Source: Amycolatopsis jejuensis (GTDB lineage Bacteria > Actinomycetota > Actinomycetes > Mycobacteriales > Pseudonocardiaceae). From it: a DNA stretch of 64,000 nucleotides. Where the stretch lies: NCBI RefSeq assembly GCF_000717335.1, contig NZ_JNYZ01000017.1, positions 100,414-164,413 of the forward strand, read 5' to 3'. The position numbers were made by a program, and so were the translations under genes. Numbering within the stretch: the first letter of the stretch is position 1; every line of letters begins with the position of its first letter. This document shows positions 1-8,769 of this stretch, piece after piece. The notes under the pieces are model-generated. The model ran no database searches, was not told the DNA's origin, and saw nothing but the letters and a program-made list of their open reading frames with translations.

Positions 1-541
1 TGACGTTCTTCGTCGCGTACAGCGAGAAGCAGCCGATGCCGTACGACCCGGCCGGCTTGCCGTCGAAGGACGCGCCGACAGCCTGTGCGGAGTCCTCGAT
101 GATCCGCAGCCCGCGCTCGGCCGCGAAGGGCGCGAGCTTGCCCATGTCGGCCGTCTGGCCGTACAGGTGCACCGGCATCAGGACCTTCGTGCGGTCGGTG
201 ACCGCGGCGGCGACAGCGTCCGGGTCGAGCGCGAAGTCGTCGCGCCGGATGTCGGCGAACCGCACGGTGGCGCCCGCTTCGAGGATCGCGTTCAGCGTCG
301 CGACGAAGGTGAACGGCGAGGTGACCACTTCGTCCCCCGGCTGCAGGTCCAGTGCCTGCAGCGACGCGACCAGTGCGGTCGTCCCGTTGTTCACGGCGAT
401 GGCGTGCTTCGTGCCCGCGACGTGCGCAAAGGCGTCCTCGAAGCGCTTGACCATCGGCCCCTGTGCGATGGCGCCGGATCGCAGCACCTCGACGACCAGG
501 TCTTCCGCGTCACGGACGTCGACCACGGTAATGGGGATCAT
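1..541 (-). CDS. DegT/DnrJ/EryC1/StrS-type aminotransferase, C-terminus cut by window edge
   Basis: PLP-dependent sugar aminotransferase family; members aminate keto-sugars of nucleotide sugars. Translating the minus strand from ATG at 541 gives 180 codons with family landmarks: the N-terminal start MIPITVVDVRD, the substrate-loop NNGTTALVASLQAL, the segment EVVTSPFTFVATLNAI, the cofactor Asp region IIEDSAQAVGA, and SLYATKN at the edge, which holds the Schiff-base lysine. The gene runs off the left end, so roughly half is seen. It is divergent from the acyltransferase operon starting at 733, with 191 bases between them that must hold both promoters. The position suggests it supplies an amino-sugar to the acyltransferase next door; that link is inference. 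Confidence 0.85.
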   Translation of the reverse strand, partial: MIPITVVDVRDAEDLVVEVLRSGAIAQGPMVKRFEDAFAHVAGTKHAIAVNNGTTALVASLQALDLQPGDEVVTSPFTFVATLNAILEAGATVRFADIRRDDFALDPDAVAAAVTDRTKVLMPVHLYGQTADMGKLAPFAAERGLRIIEDSAQAVGASFDGKPAGSYGIGCFSLYATKNV

Positions 542-732
542 CGGCAGTCTCTCTCGGCTGGTGAGTTCGATGCGTCCGGTACAGTGCTCAGGCGCTCCGG
601 CCGCGAGGCCGGAAGCCGCCGGTGCTGCGCCCGGACGCCCTGCGTGCACGCGGGCCACACGTTACCGGGCGCCGCCGCCAGCCCTTGACCCCAGGCCGTC
701 CAGGCCGGACGCGACGAAACGGATGACCGACT

Positions 733-1476
733 GTGTCACCTGCGGCACCCAACCGGATCCACCCGACGGCAGTACTCGGCGAAGGCGTGGAGCTGGGCGA
801 AGGCAACATCATCGGCCCGTACACGGTCATCCTCGGCCCGGCCCGCATCGGCAACCGCAACTGGATCGGCCCCCACGTGACGATCGGCACGCCAGGCGAA
901 GACCGCGGCGGCCCGCACCCGGCAGCATGGGAGACCGCCCCGACCGGCGACCCGGCGCAGGACGGCCACGGGGTGGTGATCGGGGACCGCAACCGGATCC
1001 GGGAGTACACGAGTGTGCACCAGGGCACCTGGCGCACGACCACCCTCGGCGACGACGGCTATTACCTCCGCGGCAGCCACATCGCGCACGACTGCCTGGT
1101 CGGCTCGGGTGTCACGATTGCGTCGAACGTCATCACCGGTGGGCACTGCCACATCTGGGACGGCGCCAACATCGGCATGGGTGCGGTACTGCACCAGCGC
1201 GTGGTGGTCGGCCCAGGGGCGATGGTCGGGATGAGCTCGGCGGTGCGCCGCGAAGTGGGCGCTTTCACGATCGCGGTGGGCAACCCGGCCAGGGTGACCG
1301 GCGTCAACCTCGTGGGGCTGTCCCGCCGTGGTCTGGACGAATCCATGATCGAGGCGCTCTCGCCGTGGCTGAAGGGCAAGGGCGAGCTGCCGGACGACGG
1401 GCTGGCCGACCGGCTCCCGGGCGACCTCTCTACCGTGGTCAAGGCGTGGGACGCCCGCCCGCGCGAGGAACACTAG
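733..1476 (+). CDS. LpxA-type left-handed beta-helix acyltransferase
   Basis: 247 residues, GTG start. Hexapeptide-repeat acyltransferase, with acyl-ACP the expected donor in the LpxA family. It is closer to true LpxA than to generic acetyltransferases: the N-terminal IHPTAVLGEG, the GDRNRIREYTSVHQGT stretch, and HIAHDCLVG around residues 116-124, whose second histidine (H119) matches the catalytic His125 of E. coli LpxA; the C-terminal GVNLVGLSRRG also matches. LpxA makes lipid A in Gram-negatives, so this protein in a Gram-positive background must acylate something else. It is followed after 12 bases by an acyl carrier protein, its likely acyl donor. Substrate unknown; N- or O-acylation of a nucleotide sugar is the best guess. 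Confidence 0.85.
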   Translation: MSPAAPNRIHPTAVLGEGVELGEGNIIGPYTVILGPARIGNRNWIGPHVTIGTPGEDRGGPHPAAWETAPTGDPAQDGHGVVIGDRNRIREYTSVHQGTWRTTTLGDDGYYLRGSHIAHDCLVGSGVTIASNVITGGHCHIWDGANIGMGAVLHQRVVVGPGAMVGMSSAVRREVGAFTIAVGNPARVTGVNLVGLSRRGLDESMIEALSPWLKGKGELPDDGLADRLPGDLSTVVKAWDARPREEH

Positions 1477-1488
1477 GAGCTGTGACTT

Positions 1489-1734
1489 ATGTCGGATGTG
1501 TCCCCCAAGCTGCGTGAGGTCTTCGTCGAGGCGCTTGACCTCGACGGAGAGGTGGACGTCGAGAACCTCAAGTACCGCGACCTCGAGGCATGGGACTCGG
1601 TCGGGCACATGGCCCTGGTCGCCGCCATCGAGGACGAGTTCGACGTCGAGTTCGACACCGACCAGGTCATCGACATGTCGAGCTTCAAGGTCGCCGTCGA
1701 CATGGTCACCGAGCTGAAGTCGAAGAATGACTGA
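1489..1734 (+). CDS. Acyl carrier protein
   Basis: 81 residues, acidic, four-helix ACP. The phosphopantetheine attachment serine is S37 in the motif WDSVGHM. ATG start with an AGGAG ribosome binding site at 1475-1479. It lies between the LpxA-like acyltransferase and a ketoreductase, and its last 8 bases overlap the next gene, so it is translated with them. It is probably a pathway-specific carrier rather than the fatty-acid-synthase ACP, because it sits inside a dedicated acyl-activation cluster. Confidence 0.93.
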   Translation: MSDVSPKLREVFVEALDLDGEVDVENLKYRDLEAWDSVGHMALVAAIEDEFDVEFDTDQVIDMSSFKVAVDMVTELKSKND

Positions 1735-2458
1735 TCTGTCCGGACGCGTTGCGCTCGTCACCGGCGGAACCCGCGGGATCGGTCTCGCCACCGCGCGGGC
1801 GCTGGCCGAGGCCGGCGCCACGGTGGTGCTGACCGGCCGGGACGAGGCCAGGGCCAAGGAAGCGGCGGCCGCTGCCGGAGCCGCGTCCGGGCTCGCGCTC
1901 GACGTGACCGACGCCAAGGCGGTGTCCACGCTGGTCCGCGGCGTGGCGAAGGAGCACGGCAAGCTCGACATCGTGGTGGCGAACGCCGGGATCATGGAGG
2001 ACGCGCTCCTCGGCATGATCAAAGAGGACGTCGTCGACACCACGCTGAGCACCAACGTCGCCGGCACGCTGCACACCGTCCAGGCGGCCGCCCGGGCGAT
2101 GATGCGGAAGAAGACCGGTGCGATCGTGGTGCTGGCCAGCATCGTCGGCGAGTACGGCAGTGCAGGTCAGACGGTGTATGCGGCGTCGAAGGCGGCGGTG
2201 GCGAACATCGCGCGTTCGGCGGCGAAGGAACTCGGCCGGTCCGGGATCCGCGTGAATGCGGTCGCCCCCGGGGTGGTCGAGACGGATCTCACGGCGGGCC
2301 TTCCGGAAGACGCGAAAGCGGACAACGTGGCCCGCACACCGCTCGGCCGGCTGGGTACGCCCGAGGACGTGGCGAAGGTGATCCGGTTTCTGGTGAGCGA
2401 CGAAGCGTCGTTCGTCACCGGTCAGGTGCTGGGCGTGGACGGCGGCTTGGTGCTGTGA
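1727..2458 (+). CDS. FabG-like short-chain dehydrogenase/reductase
   Basis: 243 residues. Classical SDR: the nucleotide-binding motif TGGTRGIG near residues 12-19, NAG in VVANAGIM, the active-site serine in VVLASIVGEYG and the YAASK catalytic Tyr-Lys pair. It closely follows the 3-oxoacyl-ACP reductase pattern, and the 8-base overlap with the ACP gene supports an acyl-ACP substrate. Likely reduces a 3-keto group on the acyl chain carried by the neighbouring ACP, or a keto-sugar. It is the second enzyme in the cluster whose specificity depends on what the ligase loads. Confidence 0.88.
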   Translation: MTDLSGRVALVTGGTRGIGLATARALAEAGATVVLTGRDEARAKEAAAAAGAASGLALDVTDAKAVSTLVRGVAKEHGKLDIVVANAGIMEDALLGMIKEDVVDTTLSTNVAGTLHTVQAAARAMMRKKTGAIVVLASIVGEYGSAGQTVYAASKAAVANIARSAAKELGRSGIRVNAVAPGVVETDLTAGLPEDAKADNVARTPLGRLGTPEDVAKVIRFLVSDEASFVTGQVLGVDGGLVL

Positions 2459-2486
2459 AATGCACTCGCGAGCGCGAGGAGGTTCG

Positions 2487-3893
2487 GTGAATCTGGTGGC
2501 CGCAGGGTCCCGGCTGGTCGATGTGGCCGAGGGCCGCACGCTGGCGGGCGACGAGCTCACGGCGGAGATCGAGCGGTCCGCGGCCGCGCTGGCGGGGTTC
2601 CCCGCCGGGGTGCTGTTCGCGCGGATGTCGCTGGACCTGGAGAGCGTGCTGCGGTACCTCGGTGCCTTCGAGGCGGGCCGGGCGATCGCGCTGATCGATC
2701 CGGCGCTCGACGCGGACGTGCTCACCGGCCTCATCACCCGCTTCCGGCCCGCCGCCGTGCTGGCGGCCCCCGAAGCGGCCGCGCCGGAGGGCTACCGCGC
2801 CGAGAACGGGCACTGGGTACGCGAAACCGACGGCGTCGACCCGCATCCTGACCTCGCCGTTCTGCTGCCGACCAGCGGGTCCACCGGCAATCCGAAGCTC
2901 GTGCGGCTGTCGCGGCAGGGGCTCTTGGCCAACGCCGACGCGATCGCCCAGGTGCTGCAGATCGACGCCGGCGAGGTCGCTCCGACCTGTCTTCCGCTCC
3001 ACTACAGCTACGGTCTATCAGTGCTGAATTCGCACCTTTCCCGTGGTGCGACAGTGGTAATCGAATCGTCCGGCGTGCTGGGTCGCGGATTCTGGGACGC
3101 TGTCAAGGAACACGGCGTGACTTCGCTGTCCGGCGTGCCCTATCACTACGAAATGCTGCGCCGGTTGAAGTTCGACCCGGCGAAATATCCGACCCTGCGC
3201 ACCCTCACCCAGGCGGGTGGAAAGCTGCGGGACGAACTCGTCGCCGAGTTCAACGACAAAATGCTCGCCGTCGGCGGCCGGATGTATGTCATGTACGGGC
3301 AGACCGAGGCCTCCCCGCGCATGACCACGGTGCCCGCGGAACGGCTCGCGGACAAGATCGGCACGGCCGGTCCCGCGCTGCCCGGCGGCACGTTCGCCAT
3401 CCGCCGCGACGACGGCGCCGAGACCACGCATCCCAAAATTGTCGGCGAGGTCCTCTACCGTGGACCCAACGTGATGATGGGCTATGCGGAGAGCGAGACC
3501 GGGCTGACCGCGGGCGACGAATGCGGCGGAATGCTGGCCACCGGGGATCTCGGGTACCTCGACGACGAGGGGTACCTGTACATCACCGGGCGGCTGAAGC
3601 GGATCGGCAAGGTGTTCGGCAACCGGGTCAGCCTTGACGACCTGGAGCAGGCGGTGCGGTCGGCCGCGGTGGGGATCGACGTGGTGGCCGCGGTCCCGGC
3701 CGGCGACAAGGTCGTGCTGTTCGCCGAGCTGCCCGAGGGCGAGGGCGCGAAGGCGATCTGCAAGGACGCGGCGCGGGCGCTCTCGGAGCGGCTGCACCTG
3801 CACACGAGCGGGTTCGACGTCCGCCCGATCGACACGGTGCCGCTGCTGGCCAGCGGAAAGATCGACTACCGGGCGCTGGAAGGACGGGTATGA
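2487..3893 (+). CDS. AMP-forming acyl-CoA/acyl-ACP ligase (ANL superfamily)
   Basis: 468 residues from GTG 2487, chosen because AGGAGG lies at 2477-2482; an in-frame ATG at 2460 adds 9 residues without a comparable site. Adenylate-forming enzyme: the P-loop TSGSTGNPK near 129-137, the A5-type segment YGQTEASPR, and the ATGD motif before the C-terminal domain (LATGDLGYLDDEG), with GKIDYRAL carrying the late lysine. The product is slightly short for the family. It probably activates a carboxylic acid for loading onto the adjacent ACP. The stop overlaps the LuxE-like start by four bases. Confidence 0.87.
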   Translation: MNLVAAGSRLVDVAEGRTLAGDELTAEIERSAAALAGFPAGVLFARMSLDLESVLRYLGAFEAGRAIALIDPALDADVLTGLITRFRPAAVLAAPEAAAPEGYRAENGHWVRETDGVDPHPDLAVLLPTSGSTGNPKLVRLSRQGLLANADAIAQVLQIDAGEVAPTCLPLHYSYGLSVLNSHLSRGATVVIESSGVLGRGFWDAVKEHGVTSLSGVPYHYEMLRRLKFDPAKYPTLRTLTQAGGKLRDELVAEFNDKMLAVGGRMYVMYGQTEASPRMTTVPAERLADKIGTAGPALPGGTFAIRRDDGAETTHPKIVGEVLYRGPNVMMGYAESETGLTAGDECGGMLATGDLGYLDDEGYLYITGRLKRIGKVFGNRVSLDDLEQAVRSAAVGIDVVAAVPAGDKVVLFAELPEGEGAKAICKDAARALSERLHLHTSGFDVRPIDTVPLLASGKIDYRALEGRV

Positions 3894-4942
3894 GTGTGTT
3901 CACGCGCTCGCAGGCGCAACGGGAGGCGTCACTGCTCCCCGAACTGGCGGAGCTGACCGCGCACCACCGGGCGAACTCCGCCGGGTACGAGCGGATCCTC
4001 GCGTCGCTCGGTTTCGCGCCCGATGCGTCGTTCGGCGCGATCGCCGACCTGCCGTGGCTGCCCGTGCGCATGTTCAAGACGCACGACCTCAAGTCGATCC
4101 CGGACGCCGAGGTATTCAAAACTCTCACGTCGTCGGGCACCACCGGCGCGGGCGCGTCGCGGATCTACCTCGACAAGGACGCGGCGGGCGCGCAGACGAA
4201 GCAGCTCGGCGCCACGCTGCAGGAGGTGCTCGGCGCCGAGCGGCTGCCGATGCTGATGGTCGACACCATCGGGATCATCAAGAACCGCCGGTCGTTCTCG
4301 GCCCGCGGCGCCGGCGTGCTGGGGATGGCGAACTTCGGCCGCAAGCACACGTACGTGCTCGACGAGAACGACCAGCCGGACGTCGAGGCGGTCAAGAAGT
4401 TCCTCGCCGAGTACGGCGACCGCCCGTTCCTGATCTTCGGCTTCACATTCATGGTGTGGCAGTACCTGTACGAGGTCGCGCGCGAGCACAACCTGGACCT
4501 GTCGAACGGGATCCTCGTCCACTCCGGCGGCTGGAAGAAGCTGATCGACCGGGCCGTGGACAACAGTGAGTTCCGTCGCCGGTTCGCCGACGACACCGGG
4601 CTCACCCGGATCCACAACTACTACGGCATGATCGAGCAGATCGGCACCGTGTTCCTCGAAGGTCCGTCCGGGAATTCGCTGTACTGCCCCGATTTCGCCG
4701 ACGTCGTGATCCGCGACCCGGAGACCTGGGCGGAGCAGTCGGTCGGCAAGCCGGGTGTCATCGAGGTGGTGAGCACGCTGCCGCGCTCGTACCCCGGGCA
4801 CGTGCTGCTCACCGAGGATCTGGGCGTGTACAACGGAATCGACGACGGCGACTGGCCCGGCAAGCACTTTTCGGTGCTCGGGCGGCTGCCGAAGGCCGAG
4901 GCCCGCGGATGCTCGGACACGTTCACCGGAGCCGCCGCATGA
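3890..4942 (+). CDS. LuxE/PaaK-family acyl-protein synthetase
   Basis: 350 residues; ATGA overlap with the ligase. Resembles the LuxE acyl-protein synthetase family: LTSSGTTG near residue 85, VDTIGIIKNRRSFSARGAGVLG, the FGFTFMVWQYLYE segment, and a C-terminal NYYGMIEQIGTVF. In bioluminescent bacteria LuxE activates a fatty acid and passes it to LuxC, which reduces it to aldehyde. Here the next gene is a LuxC homologue, so the pair probably forms an acid-reductase complex. No luxA, luxB or luxD homologue is in the window, so light emission is not implied. Confidence 0.85.
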   Translation: MSVFTRSQAQREASLLPELAELTAHHRANSAGYERILASLGFAPDASFGAIADLPWLPVRMFKTHDLKSIPDAEVFKTLTSSGTTGAGASRIYLDKDAAGAQTKQLGATLQEVLGAERLPMLMVDTIGIIKNRRSFSARGAGVLGMANFGRKHTYVLDENDQPDVEAVKKFLAEYGDRPFLIFGFTFMVWQYLYEVAREHNLDLSNGILVHSGGWKKLIDRAVDNSEFRRRFADDTGLTRIHNYYGMIEQIGTVFLEGPSGNSLYCPDFADVVIRDPETWAEQSVGKPGVIEVVSTLPRSYPGHVLLTEDLGVYNGIDDGDWPGKHFSVLGRLPKAEARGCSDTFTGAAA

Positions 4943-6183
4943 GCGCGTTGGAACAGCGATTTCCGCTCGGTGCCTCGGTTTCCGTGGACGCTTTGCTCGC
5001 CGAGGTGCGTGAGGAACCGCCCGGCGGCCGCCTGACGGTCGGGGACCCGCGGGTGGTCGAGTTCGTCACCAAGTTCGCCCGCAAGCTGCTCGCCCCCGCG
5101 ATGGCGCGGCGGTTCCCGGAGCTGACGTCACTGGGTTTCTTCCTGCGCAAGGGAGAGCTGACCAAGTCACTGTCCACTTTGGAAACAACCGGCGGCGCGC
5201 TGCGCTTCCCGCGCGGGCTCGTGTTCCACGTGCCACCGGCCAATGTGGACACCATTTTCGTGTACTCGTGGGCGCTGTCGGCGTTGGCGGGCAACAGCAA
5301 CGTGGTGCGCGTGTCGTCGCGGTCGGCCGGCGCGGCCGAGGCCGTGCTGGAGGCGCTGAACGCGGCGCTCGACGACGTGTCGCCGGAAACCGCGGCCACG
5401 ATCCACGCGACCCAGCGCATGGTCACCTACGACCGCAGCGACGAGGTCAGCGGTGCCCTTTCGCTGGCCGCCGACCTGCGGGTGATCTGGGGCGGCGACA
5501 CCTCGGTGGCCGCGCTGCGGAAGTACCCGCTGGCGCCGCACGCCCGTGACCTCACGTTCCCGGACCGCTCGTCGTTCGCCGTCGCGTCGGTGCGCGGCTG
5601 GCAGGAAGCCACGCCGGAGCAGCGCCGCACGGCTGCCGAGGGCTTTTACAACGACTCGTACTGGTTCGACCAGGCCGCCTGCTCATCACCGCGCGCGGTG
5701 TTCTGGGTCGGCGATGCTTGCGGCGCGCAGACCGCAGGCGCGGAGTTCCGGCAGCTGCTTGCCGAAGTGCTGGTGGCAAAACAGCACGTCACCGAACCGG
5801 CGATGGCAGTGCAGAAACGCGTGTCGGCGTACGGCGCAGCGGTCGACGGGCTCGTGTCGTCGATCCGCTTCGACGGCAACGCCTTGGCCACGCTCGAGCT
5901 CGCCGACGCCACGGTGATGCCGCGCGAATGGCTTGGTGCGGGCACGTTCGCGAACGCGGCAGTGGCGTCGCTCGACGAGCTGGTGCCGATTGTGCAACGC
6001 AAAGACCAGACAGTGAGCCAATTCGGTTTCACCCGCGAAGAACTCACCGGATTCGTGACCGCACTCGCCGGACGCGGGGTGGACCGGATTGTGCCGTTCG
6101 GGTCGGCCCTCACGTTCGCCGGCGTGTGGGACGGTTACGATCTGCTCGCCGAGTTCAGTCGCCTGGTCACGGTGCAGGCTTGA
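4939..6183 (+). CDS. LuxC-family acyl-CoA/acyl-protein reductase
   Basis: 414 residues from ATG 4939, which overlaps the upstream stop as ATGA; a longer in-frame start at 4909 would overlap LuxE more. LuxC-type NADPH-dependent acyl reductase of the aldehyde dehydrogenase fold: FHVPPANVDTIFVYSWALSAL is the nucleotide-binding part and the candidate nucleophile is C248 in DQAACSSPRAVFWVG. It is expected to reduce an enzyme-bound acyl group to an aldehyde. The same-operon LuxE-like protein and a dedicated ACP and ligase are the likely acyl suppliers. Confidence 0.87.
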   Translation: MSALEQRFPLGASVSVDALLAEVREEPPGGRLTVGDPRVVEFVTKFARKLLAPAMARRFPELTSLGFFLRKGELTKSLSTLETTGGALRFPRGLVFHVPPANVDTIFVYSWALSALAGNSNVVRVSSRSAGAAEAVLEALNAALDDVSPETAATIHATQRMVTYDRSDEVSGALSLAADLRVIWGGDTSVAALRKYPLAPHARDLTFPDRSSFAVASVRGWQEATPEQRRTAAEGFYNDSYWFDQAACSSPRAVFWVGDACGAQTAGAEFRQLLAEVLVAKQHVTEPAMAVQKRVSAYGAAVDGLVSSIRFDGNALATLELADATVMPREWLGAGTFANAAVASLDELVPIVQRKDQTVSQFGFTREELTGFVTALAGRGVDRIVPFGSALTFAGVWDGYDLLAEFSRLVTVQA

Positions 6184-6197
6184 GGAGCTGAGAGGCA

Positions 6198-7202
6198 GTG
6201 ACGACCGTACGCACTTCGACGCCGGGTGACGACGCCCCATCGGCGGAGACCGCCCCGGCTACCGGGAAAACCCGCAAGTCCACCAAGGCGCGGGTGCTCG
6301 GCGTCGTGCGCTGGGTCGCCATTCTCCTGGTGATCGGCTTCGCGGCAAAGCAGCTGGCATCCAACTGGGACGAGTTCTGGCGCACGCTGAAGGACGTCGC
6401 GTGGCAGTCGTCGGTGCTCAGCCTGGTGGCGCTGGTGGCCTCGATCCTCGTGTCCACCTGGGGCTGGCAGGTCTTGGTCGACCACCTCGGCAAACCGATC
6501 GGCTACGCCCGCGGCGCGCAGATCTGCCTGGTCGGTTCCCTCGGCAAGTACGTGCCGGGCTCGGTGTGGGCGTACCTGCTGCAGATGGAACTGGGCCGCA
6601 AGGCAGGGCTGGCGAGAGCGCGGATTTTCACCGGGTCGCTGGTCCAGCTCGGTGTGAGCGTCGTGTCCGCGCTGGTCGTGTCGCTGCTCGCGGCCCCCGC
6701 AGTGTTCAGCAACAGCCCGCGCGCGATGTGGTTGTTCGTCCTGATCCCGGTCGGCCTCGCACTGCTGCACCCGCGCGTGCTGACCTGGGGTACCTCGCTG
6801 GTACTGAAGATCCTCCGCCGCCCACCGCTCGAGGAATCACTCGGCTGGGGCGTGGTGATCAAGGCCTTCGGTGCCTCGACGGGTGCGTGGGCGTTGCAGG
6901 GCGTGCACCTGTGGCTGCTGGCGAACTCGGTCGGTGCGCCGGGTTTCAACGGCTTCGTCCTGTGCGTCGGGGCGATGGCCGTAGCCATGACGGTCGGCAC
7001 GTTCGCGTTCATCCTCCCGAGCGGTGTCGGCGTCCGCGAGGTCGCACAGGTCGCAGTTCTCACGGCCAGTGGTTTGACAGTCGGCCAGGCCACCGCGTTC
7101 GCAGTGGCGTCCCGGGTGATGTTCACGGTGGCAGACCTGCTCACGGCCGGTTTTGCCGCACTGGCGGCAAGAATGACCGCCCGCCGTCCGGTCACGGCCT
7201 GA
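6198..7202 (+). CDS. Flippase-like membrane protein (lysylphosphatidylglycerol synthase TM region family)
   Basis: 334 residues, GTG start 14 bases after LuxC, so in the same operon. A charged N-terminal tail of about 45 residues is followed by a run of hydrophobic helices: VRWVAILLVIGFAAKQLA, the SSVLSLVALVASILVSTWGWQVLV segment, GSLGKYVPGSVWAYLLQ, and a C-terminal half with MTVGTFAFILPSGVGVREV. The GKYVPGSVW and PSGVGVRE motifs are typical of the UPF0104/LPG-synthase membrane domain. No soluble synthase domain is attached. In this cluster it may move the finished lipid across the membrane; inference only. Confidence 0.75.
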   Translation: MTTVRTSTPGDDAPSAETAPATGKTRKSTKARVLGVVRWVAILLVIGFAAKQLASNWDEFWRTLKDVAWQSSVLSLVALVASILVSTWGWQVLVDHLGKPIGYARGAQICLVGSLGKYVPGSVWAYLLQMELGRKAGLARARIFTGSLVQLGVSVVSALVVSLLAAPAVFSNSPRAMWLFVLIPVGLALLHPRVLTWGTSLVLKILRRPPLEESLGWGVVIKAFGASTGAWALQGVHLWLLANSVGAPGFNGFVLCVGAMAVAMTVGTFAFILPSGVGVREVAQVAVLTASGLTVGQATAFAVASRVMFTVADLLTAGFAALAARMTARRPVTA

Positions 7203-7220
7203 CGTTTTCTTCTTGACAGG

Positions 7221-7254
7221 CGAGGAGGCCGCCCGGATCGGGGCGGCCTCCTCG
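7221..7254. terminator. Strong bidirectional hairpin terminator
   Basis: Perfect 14-bp stem (arms 7221-7234 and 7241-7254) with a 6-base loop, followed on the plus strand by TTCTTC. It lies between the convergent flippase-like gene and the pseudoprotease gene. Confidence 0.85.
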
Positions 7255-7258
7255 TTCT

Positions 7259-8752
7259 TCAGCTCACCAACCGGCAGGAATCAGGCGCGGCGGTTGCGTG
7301 GAGATCGGTGTTCCACCCGGAGCCGACACTGGTGCCGTTGCTGCCCACTGGAAGCCAGGAGCCGGTGTTGGCGGAGTACCGGTACCACCGAAGGATCGGG
7401 CCGTCCTGGCCACCCCACGGGCTGGGGCCGGTGGAGCCACGGCCGTACAGAATGTCGGCGCCGGGGGAGAAGATCCCGCTGAACATCTGCCATCCCGTGC
7501 CGACCTGCTTGTCCCGCTGCGTCCACTTCCCAGTGCCGAAGTCGTACTGGAAGCGGTAAAGGTCGCCGTTCGGCGTTCGAGCGAAGAGCACCCCGTCGCC
7601 TGCTGCGGTGATGGAGTCGAACTTCGTCCAGCCGGTATCGAGCACCTGGCCGACCCCGTTGACCCACCAGCCGGCCGCGTCGTCCCAGATGAACACGCGC
7701 AACTCGGCCTGGTCGTTGATCATGAAGATGCGTCCGGCCTGGTCGACCGTGATGCGATTCCGGAACTCCGGGGTCAGGTACCGCTCCCAGCCGTTGCCGA
7801 CCTGGTTGCCGCCGGTCAGCTGTGTGCCATCCCATTTCCAGCGCTTGAGGATGCCGTCGCCGAACGGATCGTTCGCGTCGTACTTGCGGTGGACGTCCCA
7901 CAGGACGCCGTCCTTGCCTGCGATCGGGCGGCCGAACCAGCCGGTACCGCTCGACGTGGTCGGTTCGGTCCAGCTCGGAGTGCCGCCCACCGGGTCGCGG
8001 TGGAGGTGCCGCCACAGGGTGCCGTCTGCCATGTCGTCCCAGATGACTGCGCCCTGAGGGCAGCTCACCGGAGTCGGGACGGTGTTCTGCCGGATCCAGC
8101 CGGTGAGATCGTCGGTTCTGGCGTCGGTGCTGCCTTCGCGCGTTTCGGTCACCGCGAGGCAGCCGTGTTGCCAGGATCGGCTGTTGATGGCCACCAGTTC
8201 GACGTGGTCGCCGACCTGGCGCAGGGCCGGGCCGCCTGCGTCGCCGAGGCAGGTGTCCGCGCTGCCGGTCACTGACACTTCCGTCGCGCTCACTGAGGCG
8301 ACCGTGAACGCCGCGACGGACGGACGCGCGGGTACCCATTCCGTTGCGGTGCGGCCGAATCCGGCCAGCTGCAGGGTGTCTCCGTTCTTCGGCGCAGTAC
8401 CGCTCACCGGGACCGTGGCAACGCCGTTGGCGGGCTTCTCGAGCTTTGCCAGCGCGACATCCCGGTCGCTCCGGCGGATCACCTTGGTCAGCTTCGTGGT
8501 GAAACCAGCCCCGTTGTCGACTGTTGGGTTCTCGGTCGGCGCGCCGGTGTCCGTCGCGGCAAGGCACGTGGCTGCGGTGATGACCCACGACGGGTCGATC
8601 AGCGCGGCCGAGCAGGCTTTGGTGGGTGTGGTGATCCGGGCGAGGTAACCGGCGGGCGAAGCGGTCCCGCCGGAAACGGCATGTGCCGGGCTTGCGACGA
8701 GCACGCCGCCGGTGAGCAGAACGCCGGACAGGGCAAGGATTCGTCTGTGCAC
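7259..8752 (-). CDS. Secreted trypsin-fold pseudoprotease with C-terminal tachylectin-like propeller
   Basis: 497 residues, GTG start with AGGAGG upstream. A signal peptide (residues 1-25, ending SPAHA) is followed by an S1-type domain of about 210 residues. The usual catalytic motifs are present but altered: TAAHC reads TAATC (Thr at 62) and GDSGGP reads GDAGGP (Ala at 172), while the Asp of DVALAKL (D98) remains. The codons are ACG and GCA, so these are direct readings. Residues about 240-490 form repeated blades with motifs such as DGVLWDVHRK, DGILKRWKW and DLYRFQYD, as in tachylectin-2-type lectin propellers. It is therefore most likely a secreted binding protein, not a protease. It is encoded 17 bases downstream of the small secreted protein at 8770-9297, in one operon. 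Confidence 0.82.
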   Translation of the reverse strand: MHRRILALSGVLLTGGVLVASPAHAVSGGTASPAGYLARITTPTKACSAALIDPSWVITAATCLAATDTGAPTENPTVDNGAGFTTKLTKVIRRSDRDVALAKLEKPANGVATVPVSGTAPKNGDTLQLAGFGRTATEWVPARPSVAAFTVASVSATEVSVTGSADTCLGDAGGPALRQVGDHVELVAINSRSWQHGCLAVTETREGSTDARTDDLTGWIRQNTVPTPVSCPQGAVIWDDMADGTLWRHLHRDPVGGTPSWTEPTTSSGTGWFGRPIAGKDGVLWDVHRKYDANDPFGDGILKRWKWDGTQLTGGNQVGNGWERYLTPEFRNRITVDQAGRIFMINDQAELRVFIWDDAAGWWVNGVGQVLDTGWTKFDSITAAGDGVLFARTPNGDLYRFQYDFGTGKWTQRDKQVGTGWQMFSGIFSPGADILYGRGSTGPSPWGGQDGPILRWYRYSANTGSWLPVGSNGTSVGSGWNTDLHATAAPDSCRLVS

Positions 8753-8769
8753 AGCGGTTCCTCCTGCGG

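Noticed and set aside
36..1517. Long plus-strand frame covering the left end
   Set aside because: It is a shadow of the minus-strand aminotransferase and of the acyltransferase; the translation is Arg/Pro/Ser-rich with no family motif, whereas the other frames give clear enzymes.
3890..6183. Bioluminescence operon
   Set aside because: LuxC- and LuxE-like genes are present but luxA, luxB, luxD and luxG homologues are absent; the luciferase-like protein at 20002 belongs to a broad F420/flavin family and is 14 kb away.
7259..8752. Active trypsin-like protease
   Set aside because: Thr and Ala replace the catalytic His and Ser, and both codons were read directly.
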